From NCBI GenBank assembly GCA_963801045.1, contig CAWDDC010000003.1:434001-498000 (forward strand): a DNA stretch of 64,000 nucleotides. Direction: 5' to 3'. Position numbers and translations under genes: made by a program. Every line of letters begins with the position of its first letter. Position 1 is the stretch's first letter. The notes under the pieces are model-generated. The model did not search any database. It worked only from the letters and a program-made list of their open reading frames with translations, and was not told the DNA's origin. The stretch comes from JACCWP01 sp963801045 (GTDB lineage: Bacteria; Actinomycetota; Actinomycetes; Propionibacteriales; Nocardioidaceae). This document shows positions 56,383 to 64,000 of the stretch, piece after piece.

Positions 56383-57525
56383 CGCGTTGCCTCCTCGTGG
56401 CGGAACTGGCGCACCTGGTAGTAGAGGACCGGGATCACGGCCAGCAGCAGCAGCACGACGATCGCCGACGCGACGCCGTTGTTGCCGAACTGGAAGATCT
56501 GCTTGAAGAACTCGAGGCCGATCACGTTGGTGCCGAACTGGCCGTTGGTCATGACGTAGACGACGTCGAAGACCTTCATCACCAGGATGAACACGGTGAT
56601 GAACACCGTGATGAGCGTCCCCCGGATCTGCGGCACCACGACGTGGAAGAAGGTCTGGAGCTCGGTGGCGCCGTCGATCCGCGCCGCCTCGAGGGTCTCC
56701 TCCGGCACGCCCTTGATCGCCGCGGACAGCAGCACCATGGCGAAGCCCGTCTGCAGCCAGATCAGGATCACCATGAGGAGGAAGTCGTTGACGTTGAACT
56801 CGCTCAGCTGCAGCCACGCCACGGCGTCGAGACCGACCGCCTCGAGGATGGCGTTGAGGATGCCGATCTGGGTGTCACCGCCGGAGGCGTAGTCGTAGAC
56901 GAAGCGCCAGATGGCCGCTGCGCCCACGAACGAGATCGCCATCGGCAGGAAGATCAGCGACTTCGACGACCTTCTCCCAGCTCGCCGACAGCTTGTCGGC
57001 CAGCACGGCCACCAGGAGTCCGGTCAGCACCGTGAAGGCCGGCACCACCAGCAGCCACAGGAGGTTGTTGATGATGGTCTCGCGGAAGGCCTCGTTGCCG
57101 AGGATCTCGGTGTAGTTGTCGACACCGACCCACTGCTCGCTGCGGTCGTCGGCGAAGCTGTAGACGATGGTCTGGATGGCGGGGTACAGCAGCAGGCCGC
57201 CGACGAGCGCGGCGGCGGGGAGCAGGAACACGTACGGCTTGAGCCGGTCCTCCCAGATCCTCGACAGCCCCTCGACGGTCATGTTGAGGAAGTAGAAGAG
57301 CGCGGCGGCGCCACCGACCCCGCCGATGACGGCGAACAGGCCCTGCCCCACGCGTGGCAGGTCGAAGATGACGATGGCCTGGAACACCGTGACCATCACG
57401 TAGATGGTGATGGCGAGGCCGACGGCACCCACCGCCATCTTGCGGAAGTTCGTGCCGCCGGGGTTGCCCGGTGCGGGCGCCGACGGCTCGGGCGGAGCCA
57501 CCGGCGGCTGAACGGTCGTGGTCAC
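56379..57525 (-). CDS. Carbohydrate ABC transporter permease, MalF-like (frame break)
   Basis: The GTG at 57525 follows GAGGAG. Helices FRKMAVGAVGLAITIYVMVT and PYVFLLPAAALVGGLLLYPA, then, after one extra base near 56965, FLPMAISFVGAAAIWRFVYD, LQTGFAMVLLSAAIKGVPEE and the EAA loop LEAARIDGATELQTFFHVVV. About 381 residues, longer than usual at the N-terminus, which holds extra helices. It forms the importer with the MalG-like protein and is preceded by the binding-protein gene. Confidence 0.88.
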
Positions 57526-57595
57526 GGCATCTCCTCGAGACGGATGGTGGCCGGCACGTGGTGAGTGCCTCCGGGGAGGCACCCACCACGCTCGC

Positions 57596-58915
57596 TCAGC
57601 TCGAAGGCCAGGAGGCCTCGATCTCCTCGGTGACCTGCGCGGTGTCCTTCTGACCGCCGGTCCACTCGGTCATGCCGGTCCAGAACGTGCCTGCCCCCAC
57701 CTCGCCGGGCATCAGGTCCGACCCGTCGAAGCGGAAGACGTCAGCGTCGGCGGCGATCTTCGCCATCGACTTGGTGGTCTCGTCCGGGTAGTTGCTGGCG
57801 TCGAACGTGGCGTGCGGCGACAGCCAGCCACCAGTCGCGGCCCAGGAGGCGCCGAACTCGTCGCCGGTGAGGTACTCCATGACCTCGACGGCCTCTTCGT
57901 CCTCACCGTTGAACAGGCCGGCCAGGTCACCACCGCCGAGCACCGGGGTGCCGTCGTAGCCGCCCTCGTAGGGCGGGAAGCCGAAGACGCTGACCTCGTC
58001 GTCGAGGTTCTTGCGCACGTCGTCGGAGAAGAAGTCGACGACGAAGTTGCCCTGCCGCTGCATCATGCAGCCGGGCGGGTCGTCGAACTGCGGGTTGTCG
58101 GCGTCCTCGGTGTTGGTGTTGAGGATGCCCTCAGGGCCGCCGCGCACGAGCCCGTCGGTGAACACGATCTCGCCGTACGCGTCGAACGCCTCCTGCACGA
58201 CCTCGTCGTCGAACGGGATCTCGTGCGAGACCCACTGGTCGTAGACGTCCGGACCGCCGATCCGCAGCACCATCTCCTCGATCCAGTCGGTGCCGAGCCA
58301 GCCGGTCGCCGTGCCGGCCTCCATGCCGATGCACCACGGCGAGATGCCGTCGGCCTCGATCTGCTCGGACAGGTCGAGCAGCTCCTGGTAGGTCGCCGGC
58401 ACCTCGTAGCCGCCGTCCTCCCAAGCCTGCTTCGGCACCCAGACCAGACTCTTGACCGCCATCCTCATCGGCGCGCCGTAGGTGATGCCCTCGCCGTCGG
58501 TGGCCGCGTCCAGGAACCCGGGGATCAGCGTCTCGTCGAGCGCGTCGACGTCCAGGTACTCGTCGATCGGCACCAGGTCGCCGCCGGACGCGATGTCGAG
58601 CAGCAGCCCTGGCTGGGGGAACAGTCCGATGTCCGGTGGGTTGCCGGACTGGACGTTGGACTGGATCAGGGTGGTGAAGTCGGCGTTGCCGGTGTACTCG
58701 ATGTCGATCCCGGACTCGTCCTCGAAACCCTTGATCTCCTCCTCGAAGGCGTCCTGCTCCGAGCCGGTGAAGGCGCCGAAGATCTCCACCGTGCCGTCCC
58801 CGGCGTCGCTGCCTCCCCCACCCCCGCTGTCGTCGCCGTCATCGGACTGCAGGCAGCCCGTCATCAACAAGGTGCTGACGGCCAGCGCCGCGCTGAGGCG
58901 GATCGTGGATCGCAT
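57596..58915 (-). CDS. Sugar-binding lipoprotein of the ABC importer
   Basis: Intact, 439 residues. A lipoprotein signal ends LLMTGC, followed by an acidic Gly-rich linker (SDDGDDSGGGGGSDAG) and an extracellular solute-binding domain of cluster B type: VEIFGAFTGSEQDAFEEEIK, DFTTLIQSNVQSGNPPDIGL, FPQPGLLLDIASGGDLVPID and GNFVVDFFSD. The family binds alpha-glucosides or other oligosaccharides. First gene of the importer operon; no regulator is adjacent. The upstream gap (58916-59078) may hold its promoter, none clear. Confidence 0.92.
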   Translation of the reverse strand: MRSTIRLSAALAVSTLLMTGCLQSDDGDDSGGGGGSDAGDGTVEIFGAFTGSEQDAFEEEIKGFEDESGIDIEYTGNADFTTLIQSNVQSGNPPDIGLFPQPGLLLDIASGGDLVPIDEYLDVDALDETLIPGFLDAATDGEGITYGAPMRMAVKSLVWVPKQAWEDGGYEVPATYQELLDLSEQIEADGISPWCIGMEAGTATGWLGTDWIEEMVLRIGGPDVYDQWVSHEIPFDDEVVQEAFDAYGEIVFTDGLVRGGPEGILNTNTEDADNPQFDDPPGCMMQRQGNFVVDFFSDDVRKNLDDEVSVFGFPPYEGGYDGTPVLGGGDLAGLFNGEDEEAVEVMEYLTGDEFGASWAATGGWLSPHATFDASNYPDETTKSMAKIAADADVFRFDGSDLMPGEVGAGTFWTGMTEWTGGQKDTAQVTEEIEASWPSS

Positions 58916-59078
58916 GCCTGACTCCCGTGTGGTTGATGGGACTCGCCTGACGGGCACTATGCCACCGTGTGACGCACGACGCACCAGCCCACAGCGCCGG
59001 GGTGCCACACCGTGTTCATTCCGAGACCCGGTGCCCCGCACGGGTGGCACTCCGGGTGGTCAACCGGGCAGACCCGGG

Positions 59079-60401
59079 TCACACCACGGTGTTCTCCAAC
59101 ATCTCCGTCACCAGAGCGGCGATCGGCGAGCGCTCGGATCGCGTCAGCGTCACGTGCGCGAACAACGGGTGTCCCTTGAGCTTCTCCACCACCGCGGCCA
59201 CGCCGTCGTGCCGGCCGACCCGGAGGTTGTCGCGCTGCGCGACGTCGTGGGTGAGCACGACCCGGGAGTTGGCCCCGATGCGGGACAGCACGGTGAGCAG
59301 CACGTTGCGCTCGAGCGACTGTGCCTCGTCGACGACCACGAAGGCGTCGTGCAGCGACCGGCCGCGGATGTGCGTCAGCGGCAGCACCTCGAGCATGCCC
59401 CGGTCCAGCACCTCGTCGACGACGTCACCACTGACGAGCGCACCGAGGGTGTCGAACACCGCCTGGGCCCAGGGGTTCATCTTCTCCGACTCGTTGCCGG
59501 GCAGGTAGCCCAGGTCCTGGCCGCCCACCGCGTACAGCGGCCGGAACACGACGACCTTCTTGTGCTGGCGCCGTTCGAGCACCGCCTCGAGGCCGGCGCA
59601 CAGCGCCAGGGCCGACTTGCCGGTGCCGGCGCGGCCGCCGAGCGAGATGATGCCGACGTCGGGGTCGAGCAGCAGGTCGAGGGCGACCCGCTGCTCCGCC
59701 GAGCGGCCACGCAGCCCGAACGCCTCGCGGTCGCCGCGTACCAGCCGCACCCGTTTGTCCGGGCCGACCCGCCCCAGCGCGCTGCCCCGTTCGGACAGCA
59801 TCACCACTCCGGCGTGGCAGGGCAGCTCGGCGGCCGGCTCCACGTCGACGACGCCCTCGTCGTACAGCTGGTCGACCAGCGTGCCCGCGACCTCGACCTC
59901 GGCGACGCCCGTCCACCCCGACTGGGGCACCAGCTCGGCGCGGTACTCCTCCGCCGGCAGGCCGACGGCGGACGCCTTGACCCGCATCGGCAGGTCCTTG
60001 GACACGAGGGTGACGGCGCGGCCCTCCTGGGCCAGGTTGAGCGCCACGGCGAGGATGCGGCTGTCGTTGTCGCCGAGCCGGAAGCCGGCCGGCAGGACCG
60101 CGGGATCGGTGTGGTTCAGCTCGACCCGCAGGGTGCCTCCCGCGTCACCGACCGGGACCGGCGCGTCCAGCCGGCCGTGCCGGATCCGCATCTCGTCCAG
60201 CATGCGCAGCGCCGAGCGCGCGAAGTACCCCAGCTCCGGATGGTGGCGCTTGCCCTCCAGCTCGGAGATGACCACGACCGGGAGCACGACCTCGTGCTCG
60301 TCGAAGCGGGTGAGCGCGGTCGGGTCGGCGAGCAGCACACTGGTGTCGAGCACGTACGTGTGCGCGGGCCGGTCGGTGCGGACGTCGGTCGAGTCGGGCA
60401 C
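59079..60401 (-). CDS. PIN-PhoH fusion protein (PhoH2-type RNA helicase/ribonuclease)
   Basis: Intact, 440 residues from the GTG at 60401. An N-terminal PIN nuclease domain (TYVLDTSVLLADPTALTRFD, VVISELEGKRH and GDNDSRILAVALNLAQEG with its acidic residues) is joined to a PhoH ATPase: ISLGGRAGTGKSALALCAGL (P-loop), RPLYAVGGQDLGYLPGNESE and AFVVVDEAQSLERNVLLTVL (Walker B). PhoH2 proteins unwind and cleave RNA. In mycobacteria it lies in the same neighbourhood. GGAGGGG is upstream. An 8-bp hairpin (60438-60464) lies in the leader. Confidence 0.93.
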   Translation of the reverse strand: MPDSTDVRTDRPAHTYVLDTSVLLADPTALTRFDEHEVVLPVVVISELEGKRHHPELGYFARSALRMLDEMRIRHGRLDAPVPVGDAGGTLRVELNHTDPAVLPAGFRLGDNDSRILAVALNLAQEGRAVTLVSKDLPMRVKASAVGLPAEEYRAELVPQSGWTGVAEVEVAGTLVDQLYDEGVVDVEPAAELPCHAGVVMLSERGSALGRVGPDKRVRLVRGDREAFGLRGRSAEQRVALDLLLDPDVGIISLGGRAGTGKSALALCAGLEAVLERRQHKKVVVFRPLYAVGGQDLGYLPGNESEKMNPWAQAVFDTLGALVSGDVVDEVLDRGMLEVLPLTHIRGRSLHDAFVVVDEAQSLERNVLLTVLSRIGANSRVVLTHDVAQRDNLRVGRHDGVAAVVEKLKGHPLFAHVTLTRSERSPIAALVTEMLENTVV

Positions 60402-60437
60402 GTGGTGGTCCCCTCCGGACCGCGCGCGACTGCGGCG

Positions 60438-60464
60438 CCCGGTCCCTGTGTCGATAGGACCGGG
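60438..60464 (-). promoter_or_regulatory. Hairpin in the phoH leader
   Basis: CCCGGTCC (60438-60445) and GGACCGGG (60457-60464) are exact complements with an 11-base loop, 37 bases before the phoH GTG. It could be part of the 5' leader or assist termination of the upstream gene. Confidence 0.4.
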
Positions 60465-60498
60465 ACTCGGCACACGCGCAACGTCACGGAGCCTCCCG

Positions 60499-60526
60499 GG
60501 ACGGCTGGCTTCCCCACCAGCCGTCC
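60499..60526 (-). terminator. Hairpin terminator downstream of the prenyl synthase
   Basis: GGACGGCTGG (60499-60508) and CCAGCCGTCC (60517-60526) pair perfectly over 10 bases with an 8-base loop, 90 bases past the prenyl synthase stop and before phoH. Confidence 0.6.
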
Positions 60527-60615
60527 TGTCCGACGCTACGACCGGGCAGCCAGGTTCCGGGTACGACACGCCCGACCGCGAGGGTGAACGTCCGGTGTCG
60601 GGTCGGCGACCCGGC

Positions 60616-61398
60616 TCAGACGCCGAAGCGACGTTCGCGGGCGGCGTAGGCCCGCAGCGCGCGCAGGAAGTCGATCCGCCGGAAGTCGGGCCACAGCGCG
60701 TCGCAGAACCAGAACTCCGAGTGCGCGCTCTGCCAGAGCAGGAAGCCACCCAGCCGCTGCTCGCCGGACGTACGGATCACCAGGTCGGGGTCCGGCTGCC
60801 CCTTGGTGTAGAGGTGCTCGGCGATGTGCTCGACGTCGAGGATCTCGGCCAGCTCCTCGATCGTCGTGCCCAGCGACGCGTGCTCCGCGAGCAGGGACCG
60901 GACCGCGTCGGCGAGCTCGCGCCGGCCGCCGTAGCCCACCGCCACGTTGACCGACATGCCCTGCACGTGCTCGGTCGCGGTCGCCGCCTCCTTCAGCACC
61001 TCCGCCGTCGCGGCCGGCAGCAGGTCGAGGGCGCCCAGCGGCTGCAGTCGGAAGCGGCCGGTGGCGGCGAGCCGGCCCACGAGGTCCTCGATGACGACCA
61101 GCAGCTCGTCGAGCTGGGCCGTGTCGCGGTTGAGGTTGTCGGTGGAGAGCAGCCACAACGTGACGACCTCGACCTGCTCCTCCTCGCACCAGCCGAGAAA
61201 CTCGGTGATCTTGTCGGCCCCGGCCTGGTAGCCGGCGCGGTAGCCGTGCGGCCCCTCGGAGCCACGGGCCCATCGCCGGTTGCCGTCGGCGATCACCCCG
61301 ACGTGCTTGGGCAACCGGGTGCGGTCGAGTCGGCGCTGCAGCCTGCGGGTGTAGACCGCGTAGGCGGCGTCGCGCGCCGTGCGCCTGGCCCGGCCCAT
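60616..61398 (-). CDS. Cis-prenyl transferase (UppS family, short-chain type)
   Basis: Intact, 260 residues. The catalytic Asp is D38 in HVGVIADGNRRWA; other blocks are GYRAGYQAGADKITEFLGWC, VTLWLLSTDNLNRD, VNVAVGYGGRRELADAVRSL, DLVIRTSGEQRLGGFLLWQS and AHSEFWFCDALWPDFRRIDF. It condenses isopentenyl diphosphate in cis. The location beside hemolysin III matches Rv1086 of M. tuberculosis, which makes Z,E-farnesyl diphosphate; a short-chain product is inferred. Confidence 0.92.
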   Translation of the reverse strand: MGRARRTARDAAYAVYTRRLQRRLDRTRLPKHVGVIADGNRRWARGSEGPHGYRAGYQAGADKITEFLGWCEEEQVEVVTLWLLSTDNLNRDTAQLDELLVVIEDLVGRLAATGRFRLQPLGALDLLPAATAEVLKEAATATEHVQGMSVNVAVGYGGRRELADAVRSLLAEHASLGTTIEELAEILDVEHIAEHLYTKGQPDPDLVIRTSGEQRLGGFLLWQSAHSEFWFCDALWPDFRRIDFLRALRAYAARERRFGV

Positions 61399-61531
61399 GG
61401 GCTGCCACCCTCCCTGCGATCACCGCGTCGTGCGTCTCTCAGTGTGACCGATCCGGGTCCGCGTTGTCCCCGCGACCGGCCCTCAGGCTATCGCTGGCTG
61501 CGTCTCAGGTTCGGGACCTACGCTTTGGGAC

Positions 61532-62245
61532 ATGACGCGCAGCGAGCGGTTCCAGGCTGTGGGCCAGGAGATGGGCGACCGACTCCGGGAGACCGTCCAC
61601 GACCTCTCCGCGGAGATCAAACCCCGGTTGCGCGGGTGGTTGCACGTCGGCACGGTGCCGCTGTCGCTGGCCGCCGGCATCGTGCTGGTCGTCCTCGCCC
61701 CGGGCACGGAGGCGCGGGTGGGCGCGGTCGTGTTCACCGTCACGTCGGTGCTGCTGTTCACGGTCAGCGCGGTCTACCACACCCCGACCTGGGGTCATCG
61801 CGCCCACGACGTGCTGCGTCGCTTCGACCACGCCAACATCTTCTTGCTGATCGCCGGCACCTACACGCCGTTCGCACTGCTGCTGCTCGACGACCGCAAC
61901 GCCGAGGTGCTGCTGACGCTCGTGTGGGTCGGTGCGCTGCTGGGCGTGGTGTTCCGGGTGTGCTGGGTGGGCGCTCCACGCTGGCTGTACGTCCCGGTCT
62001 ACGTCGCGCTGGGCTGGGCCGCGGCCTTCTGGGCGGGCGACTTCATGGCAGCCGCCGACGTCTCGGTGCTCACGCTGATGCTCGTCGGCGGACTGCTCTA
62101 CTCCGCCGGCGGCCTGGTCTACGCCCTCAAGCGGCCCGACCCGCTGCCCCGGTGGTTCGGCTTCCACGAGGTGTTCCACACGCTGACCGTCGCCGCGTTC
62201 GCGGTGCACTACATCGGCATCTCGATCGCCACGTACACCGTCTGA
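61532..62245 (+). CDS. Hemolysin III/PAQR family membrane protein (TrhA-like)
   Basis: Intact, 237 residues, with seven membrane helices: WLHVGTVPLSLAAGIVLVVL, FTVTSVLLFTVSAVYHTPTW, ANIFLLIAGTYTPFALLLLD and so on to FHEVFHTLTVAAFAVHYIGI. The metal-binding residues of the PAQR family are seen in SAVYHTP, RFDHANIF, and GFHEVFHTL. The bacterial role is in membrane energy/fluidity homeostasis. Divergent from the prenyl synthase gene with 133 bases between starts. Confidence 0.9.
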   Translation: MTRSERFQAVGQEMGDRLRETVHDLSAEIKPRLRGWLHVGTVPLSLAAGIVLVVLAPGTEARVGAVVFTVTSVLLFTVSAVYHTPTWGHRAHDVLRRFDHANIFLLIAGTYTPFALLLLDDRNAEVLLTLVWVGALLGVVFRVCWVGAPRWLYVPVYVALGWAAAFWAGDFMAAADVSVLTLMLVGGLLYSAGGLVYALKRPDPLPRWFGFHEVFHTLTVAAFAVHYIGISIATYTV

Positions 62246-62262
62246 CCCCCCACCCGGGAGGG

Positions 62263-62806
62263 TCAGGCGGTCGGGGCGGGCTCGTCGGTCTCGGTGCGGT
62301 GCGGCCCCTGGGCGCGTACCTCCTCGACCTTCTCCATCGCGGTGCGCAGGTCGGACAGCCAGGTGTCGGTGTTCTTGGCCACCAGCCGCACGCACCAGCC
62401 GAGGGCGTCGGCGCGGGAACGGGCGACGCCGGCCTCGACCAGGGTGTCGAGCACCTGGCGCTCGGGCTGCCGCAGCCTGGTCATCACCGGGCGAGGCGAG
62501 CTGGCTGAACACGCGGCTGGTGTCGCCGCAGTCGGCACCCCACGCGACCTTGCGGCCGCTGCGGTGCTCGAGCTCGCGGGCGATGGCGATCCGCTGCTCG
62601 CGGGTGTCCTCGCGGAAGGCCTTGATCCGGCCCTTCTCCGCGGCAGCGCGTTCGGCGTCGGAGGCACCCTCGGCGGTACGCGGCGGGGTGAGCCGGCCGA
62701 CGACGAGGATCTCGTCGCGGTCGACGGAGACGGTGGGCTCGGACTCGAACCAGTCGGTGGGAAGGCGGCCGGTCAACCAGCCGCGAAGGGTTTCACTGTT
62801 GCTCAT
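62263..62806 (-). CDS. Conserved hypothetical protein (frame break)
   Basis: About 180 residues. The N-terminal half ETLRGWLTGRLPTDWFESEP and VDRDEILVVGRLTPPRTAEG with RIKAFREDTREQRIAIAREL, and after an extra base near 62495 the C-terminal half QPERQVLDTLVEAGVARSRA and LGWCVRLVAKNTDTWLSDLR. The second half resembles a short ribbon-helix-like DNA/protein-binding domain with a preceding Arg-rich strand. No named family is certain. It is convergent with hemolysin III, 17 bases apart. An inverted repeat lies before its start. Confidence 0.68.
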
Positions 62807-62824
62807 GCACTGATGATTACACCG

Positions 62825-62836
62825 TTGCAGATGCAA
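62825..62836. promoter_or_regulatory. Inverted repeat TTGCA-GA-TGCAA before a hypothetical gene
   Basis: Five-base arms with a two-base centre, about 20 bases before the ATG at 62806. A possible operator or part of the promoter (TTGCAT then GTAATC on the minus strand). Confidence 0.35.
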
Positions 62837-62837
62837 T

Positions 62838-63986
62838 TCAACCGCTCGCCGGCTCCGCGTCCCGCACTGCCTCGACCAGCCACTGGCCGGCCCACCCCAT
62901 GTCCGCACCGGGACCGACCACCGCGTTGCACGCGCCGGTGTCCAGGCCGAACGACCGACGGGAGCCGGTGCGGTCGGTCAGCACGACGGCGTACAGCGAC
63001 AGGGCCCGGTTGCGTACGCAGGTCGCCCCGGGACACCACGCTGCACGGGCCGGCGAGCACGCTGCCGGCGTCGGCAGCCGGGCGAGGTAGGCGGCCCGGA
63101 TCTGCGCTGCGCGCGCAGGACCCACCGGGAACATCTCGACCAGCCGCGGGCCGGCCGGGGCGCCCCGCTGGTAGCGGCAGACCAGCCCGCCCACCGTGGG
63201 CAGCGGCAGCTCGGTACCCACGATCCGCGGGTAGTCGGGCACCGTGGTCCGGTCGGCCGAGGCCGGTGCCATCGGGTCGCTCGGGCAGCGCGCGCGGGAA
63301 CGACGCGGGTGCGGGTCGACCTGTCTCGCGAGCTGCCGGCCCAGTGCGCCCACCGCCTGGGCGAACACCATCCGCCCGTCCCGCGAGACCAGCGCGCCGT
63401 CGACGCTGACCTCGCCGCACGGCCCGACGACGAGGTCGAGGACGTGCAGGGCCCCGTCGGCGGTGCCCAGCTGCATCCGCACGGTTCCGTCGCTGCCCGG
63501 CCGCTGGTACGGGCAGCTGACCCGCTGCGGCGACTGCACCCAGCCGGCGACCAGGTCGTCGACGCCGCTGATCACCGTCACCGCCGGGGCGAAGCCGAGC
63601 GATGCCGGCTCGCCGGCCGTGCCGACAGCCGGGCAGAACCGCAGCCAGACCGCGGATGCCAGATCGAGATCGAGCGGGAAGTCGGGACGGCCGGTGACGT
63701 CGGACGGAGCAAGGCACCGGGCCGGGACGGGCACATCGACGAGCACCCGCTCCGGCGCGTCCCCGGCGAGGTCACCGTCGGACGGGCCGTCCTGGCCGGT
63801 GAGCACTGTCCCGCCTACCATCACCGCGAGTACCAGGGCCACTGCGGCGCCCGCGAGCACGAACCGGCGGCCGCGGCGCCGGCCCCGGCGTTCGGCGTCG
63901 GCGGCCCGGTCCGGCACGTACGGCGGCTCGGGCACGTCGTCGGCCAGCCGCGCGCGCAACCAGTACGTCTCGTTGGCATCCGGCAC
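62838..63986 (-). CDS. Membrane-anchored secreted-domain protein of unknown function
   Basis: Intact, 382 residues from the GTG at 63986. A cytosolic N-terminus (ETYWLRARLADDVPEPPYVP) with an Arg-rich patch precedes one membrane helix (FVLAGAAVALVLAVMVGGTV). The extracytoplasmic part carries Cys residues that could form disulfides (RVSCPYQRPG, VVGPCGEVSV, GLVCRYQRGA, AAWCPGATCVR). Similar one-helix proteins with a short cytosolic head follow ECF sigma factor genes in actinobacteria. The window ends 14 bases upstream, so a partner gene cannot be checked. Confidence 0.7.
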   Translation of the reverse strand: MPDANETYWLRARLADDVPEPPYVPDRAADAERRGRRRGRRFVLAGAAVALVLAVMVGGTVLTGQDGPSDGDLAGDAPERVLVDVPVPARCLAPSDVTGRPDFPLDLDLASAVWLRFCPAVGTAGEPASLGFAPAVTVISGVDDLVAGWVQSPQRVSCPYQRPGSDGTVRMQLGTADGALHVLDLVVGPCGEVSVDGALVSRDGRMVFAQAVGALGRQLARQVDPHPRRSRARCPSDPMAPASADRTTVPDYPRIVGTELPLPTVGGLVCRYQRGAPAGPRLVEMFPVGPARAAQIRAAYLARLPTPAACSPARAAWCPGATCVRNRALSLYAVVLTDRTGSRRSFGLDTGACNAVVGPGADMGWAGQWLVEAVRDAEPASG

Positions 63987-64000
63987 GCGGACGCCGGAGT

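Overview
The window is high-GC actinobacterial chromosome with dense genes, frequent GTG/TTG starts and many 4-base stop/start overlaps (GTGA, ATGA, TTGA). Gene content suggests a Nocardioidaceae-like organism, probably close to Nocardioides; this is a moderate-confidence inference, because no rRNA or other marker gene lies in the window. No tRNA, rRNA, insertion sequence, integrase, phage gene or CRISPR array was seen.

Layout. 1-13 kb is a mixed accessory and stress region: AhpD-like, RidA and glyoxalase-fold proteins, a DUF4331 protein, two TetR repressors with palindromic operators beside divergent targets, a methyltransferase, an epoxide hydrolase, a cysteine dioxygenase-like protein, a pentapeptide-DinB protein and a SNF2-type helicase. 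13-30 kb and 45-62 kb are mostly housekeeping: an alkylsulfatase, ychF, rmuC, DUF6542, ispH, xseA, xseB, DUF4245, a ThrE-type exporter, glpX, a PfkB kinase, an AI-2E transporter, fumC, a DUF2079 protein, a secreted subtilase, a sugar ABC transporter, a PIN-PhoH ATPase, a short Z-prenyl synthase and hemolysin III. From memory, many of these genes also lie together in Mycobacterium tuberculosis (about Rv1085c-Rv1112). 62-64 kb holds two proteins of unknown function.

The centre (30.2-42.3 kb) is a complete propane-type soluble diiron monooxygenase locus. A divergent GAF/Fis regulator is followed by a small 82-residue protein gene, the hydroxylase large subunit, reductase, hydroxylase small subunit, coupling protein, amidohydrolase, an MIP18/DUF59-type protein, a zinc alcohol dehydrogenase, a dedicated GroEL and one more unknown gene. 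Two identical palindromes, GTCTCA-N3-TGAGAC, stand upstream of the small gene and of prmA and are the obvious candidate activator sites. The expected pathway is propane to 2-propanol to acetone, with the accessory proteins handling iron and folding of the oxygenase. A wax ester/triacylglycerol synthase lies next to the locus. A 32-bp tandem repeat array with inverted copies lies just upstream of the locus, between the PfkB kinase and the hydrolase.

Data quality: more than 25 genes that should be continuous are broken by single-base gains or losses, usually at short G/C runs, while many long genes (subtilase, alkylsulfatase, PrmA, GroEL, DUF2079) are intact. These look like residual sequencing indels rather than real pseudogenes. 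Such genes are listed as CDS over the whole repaired span, with the approximate break stated.
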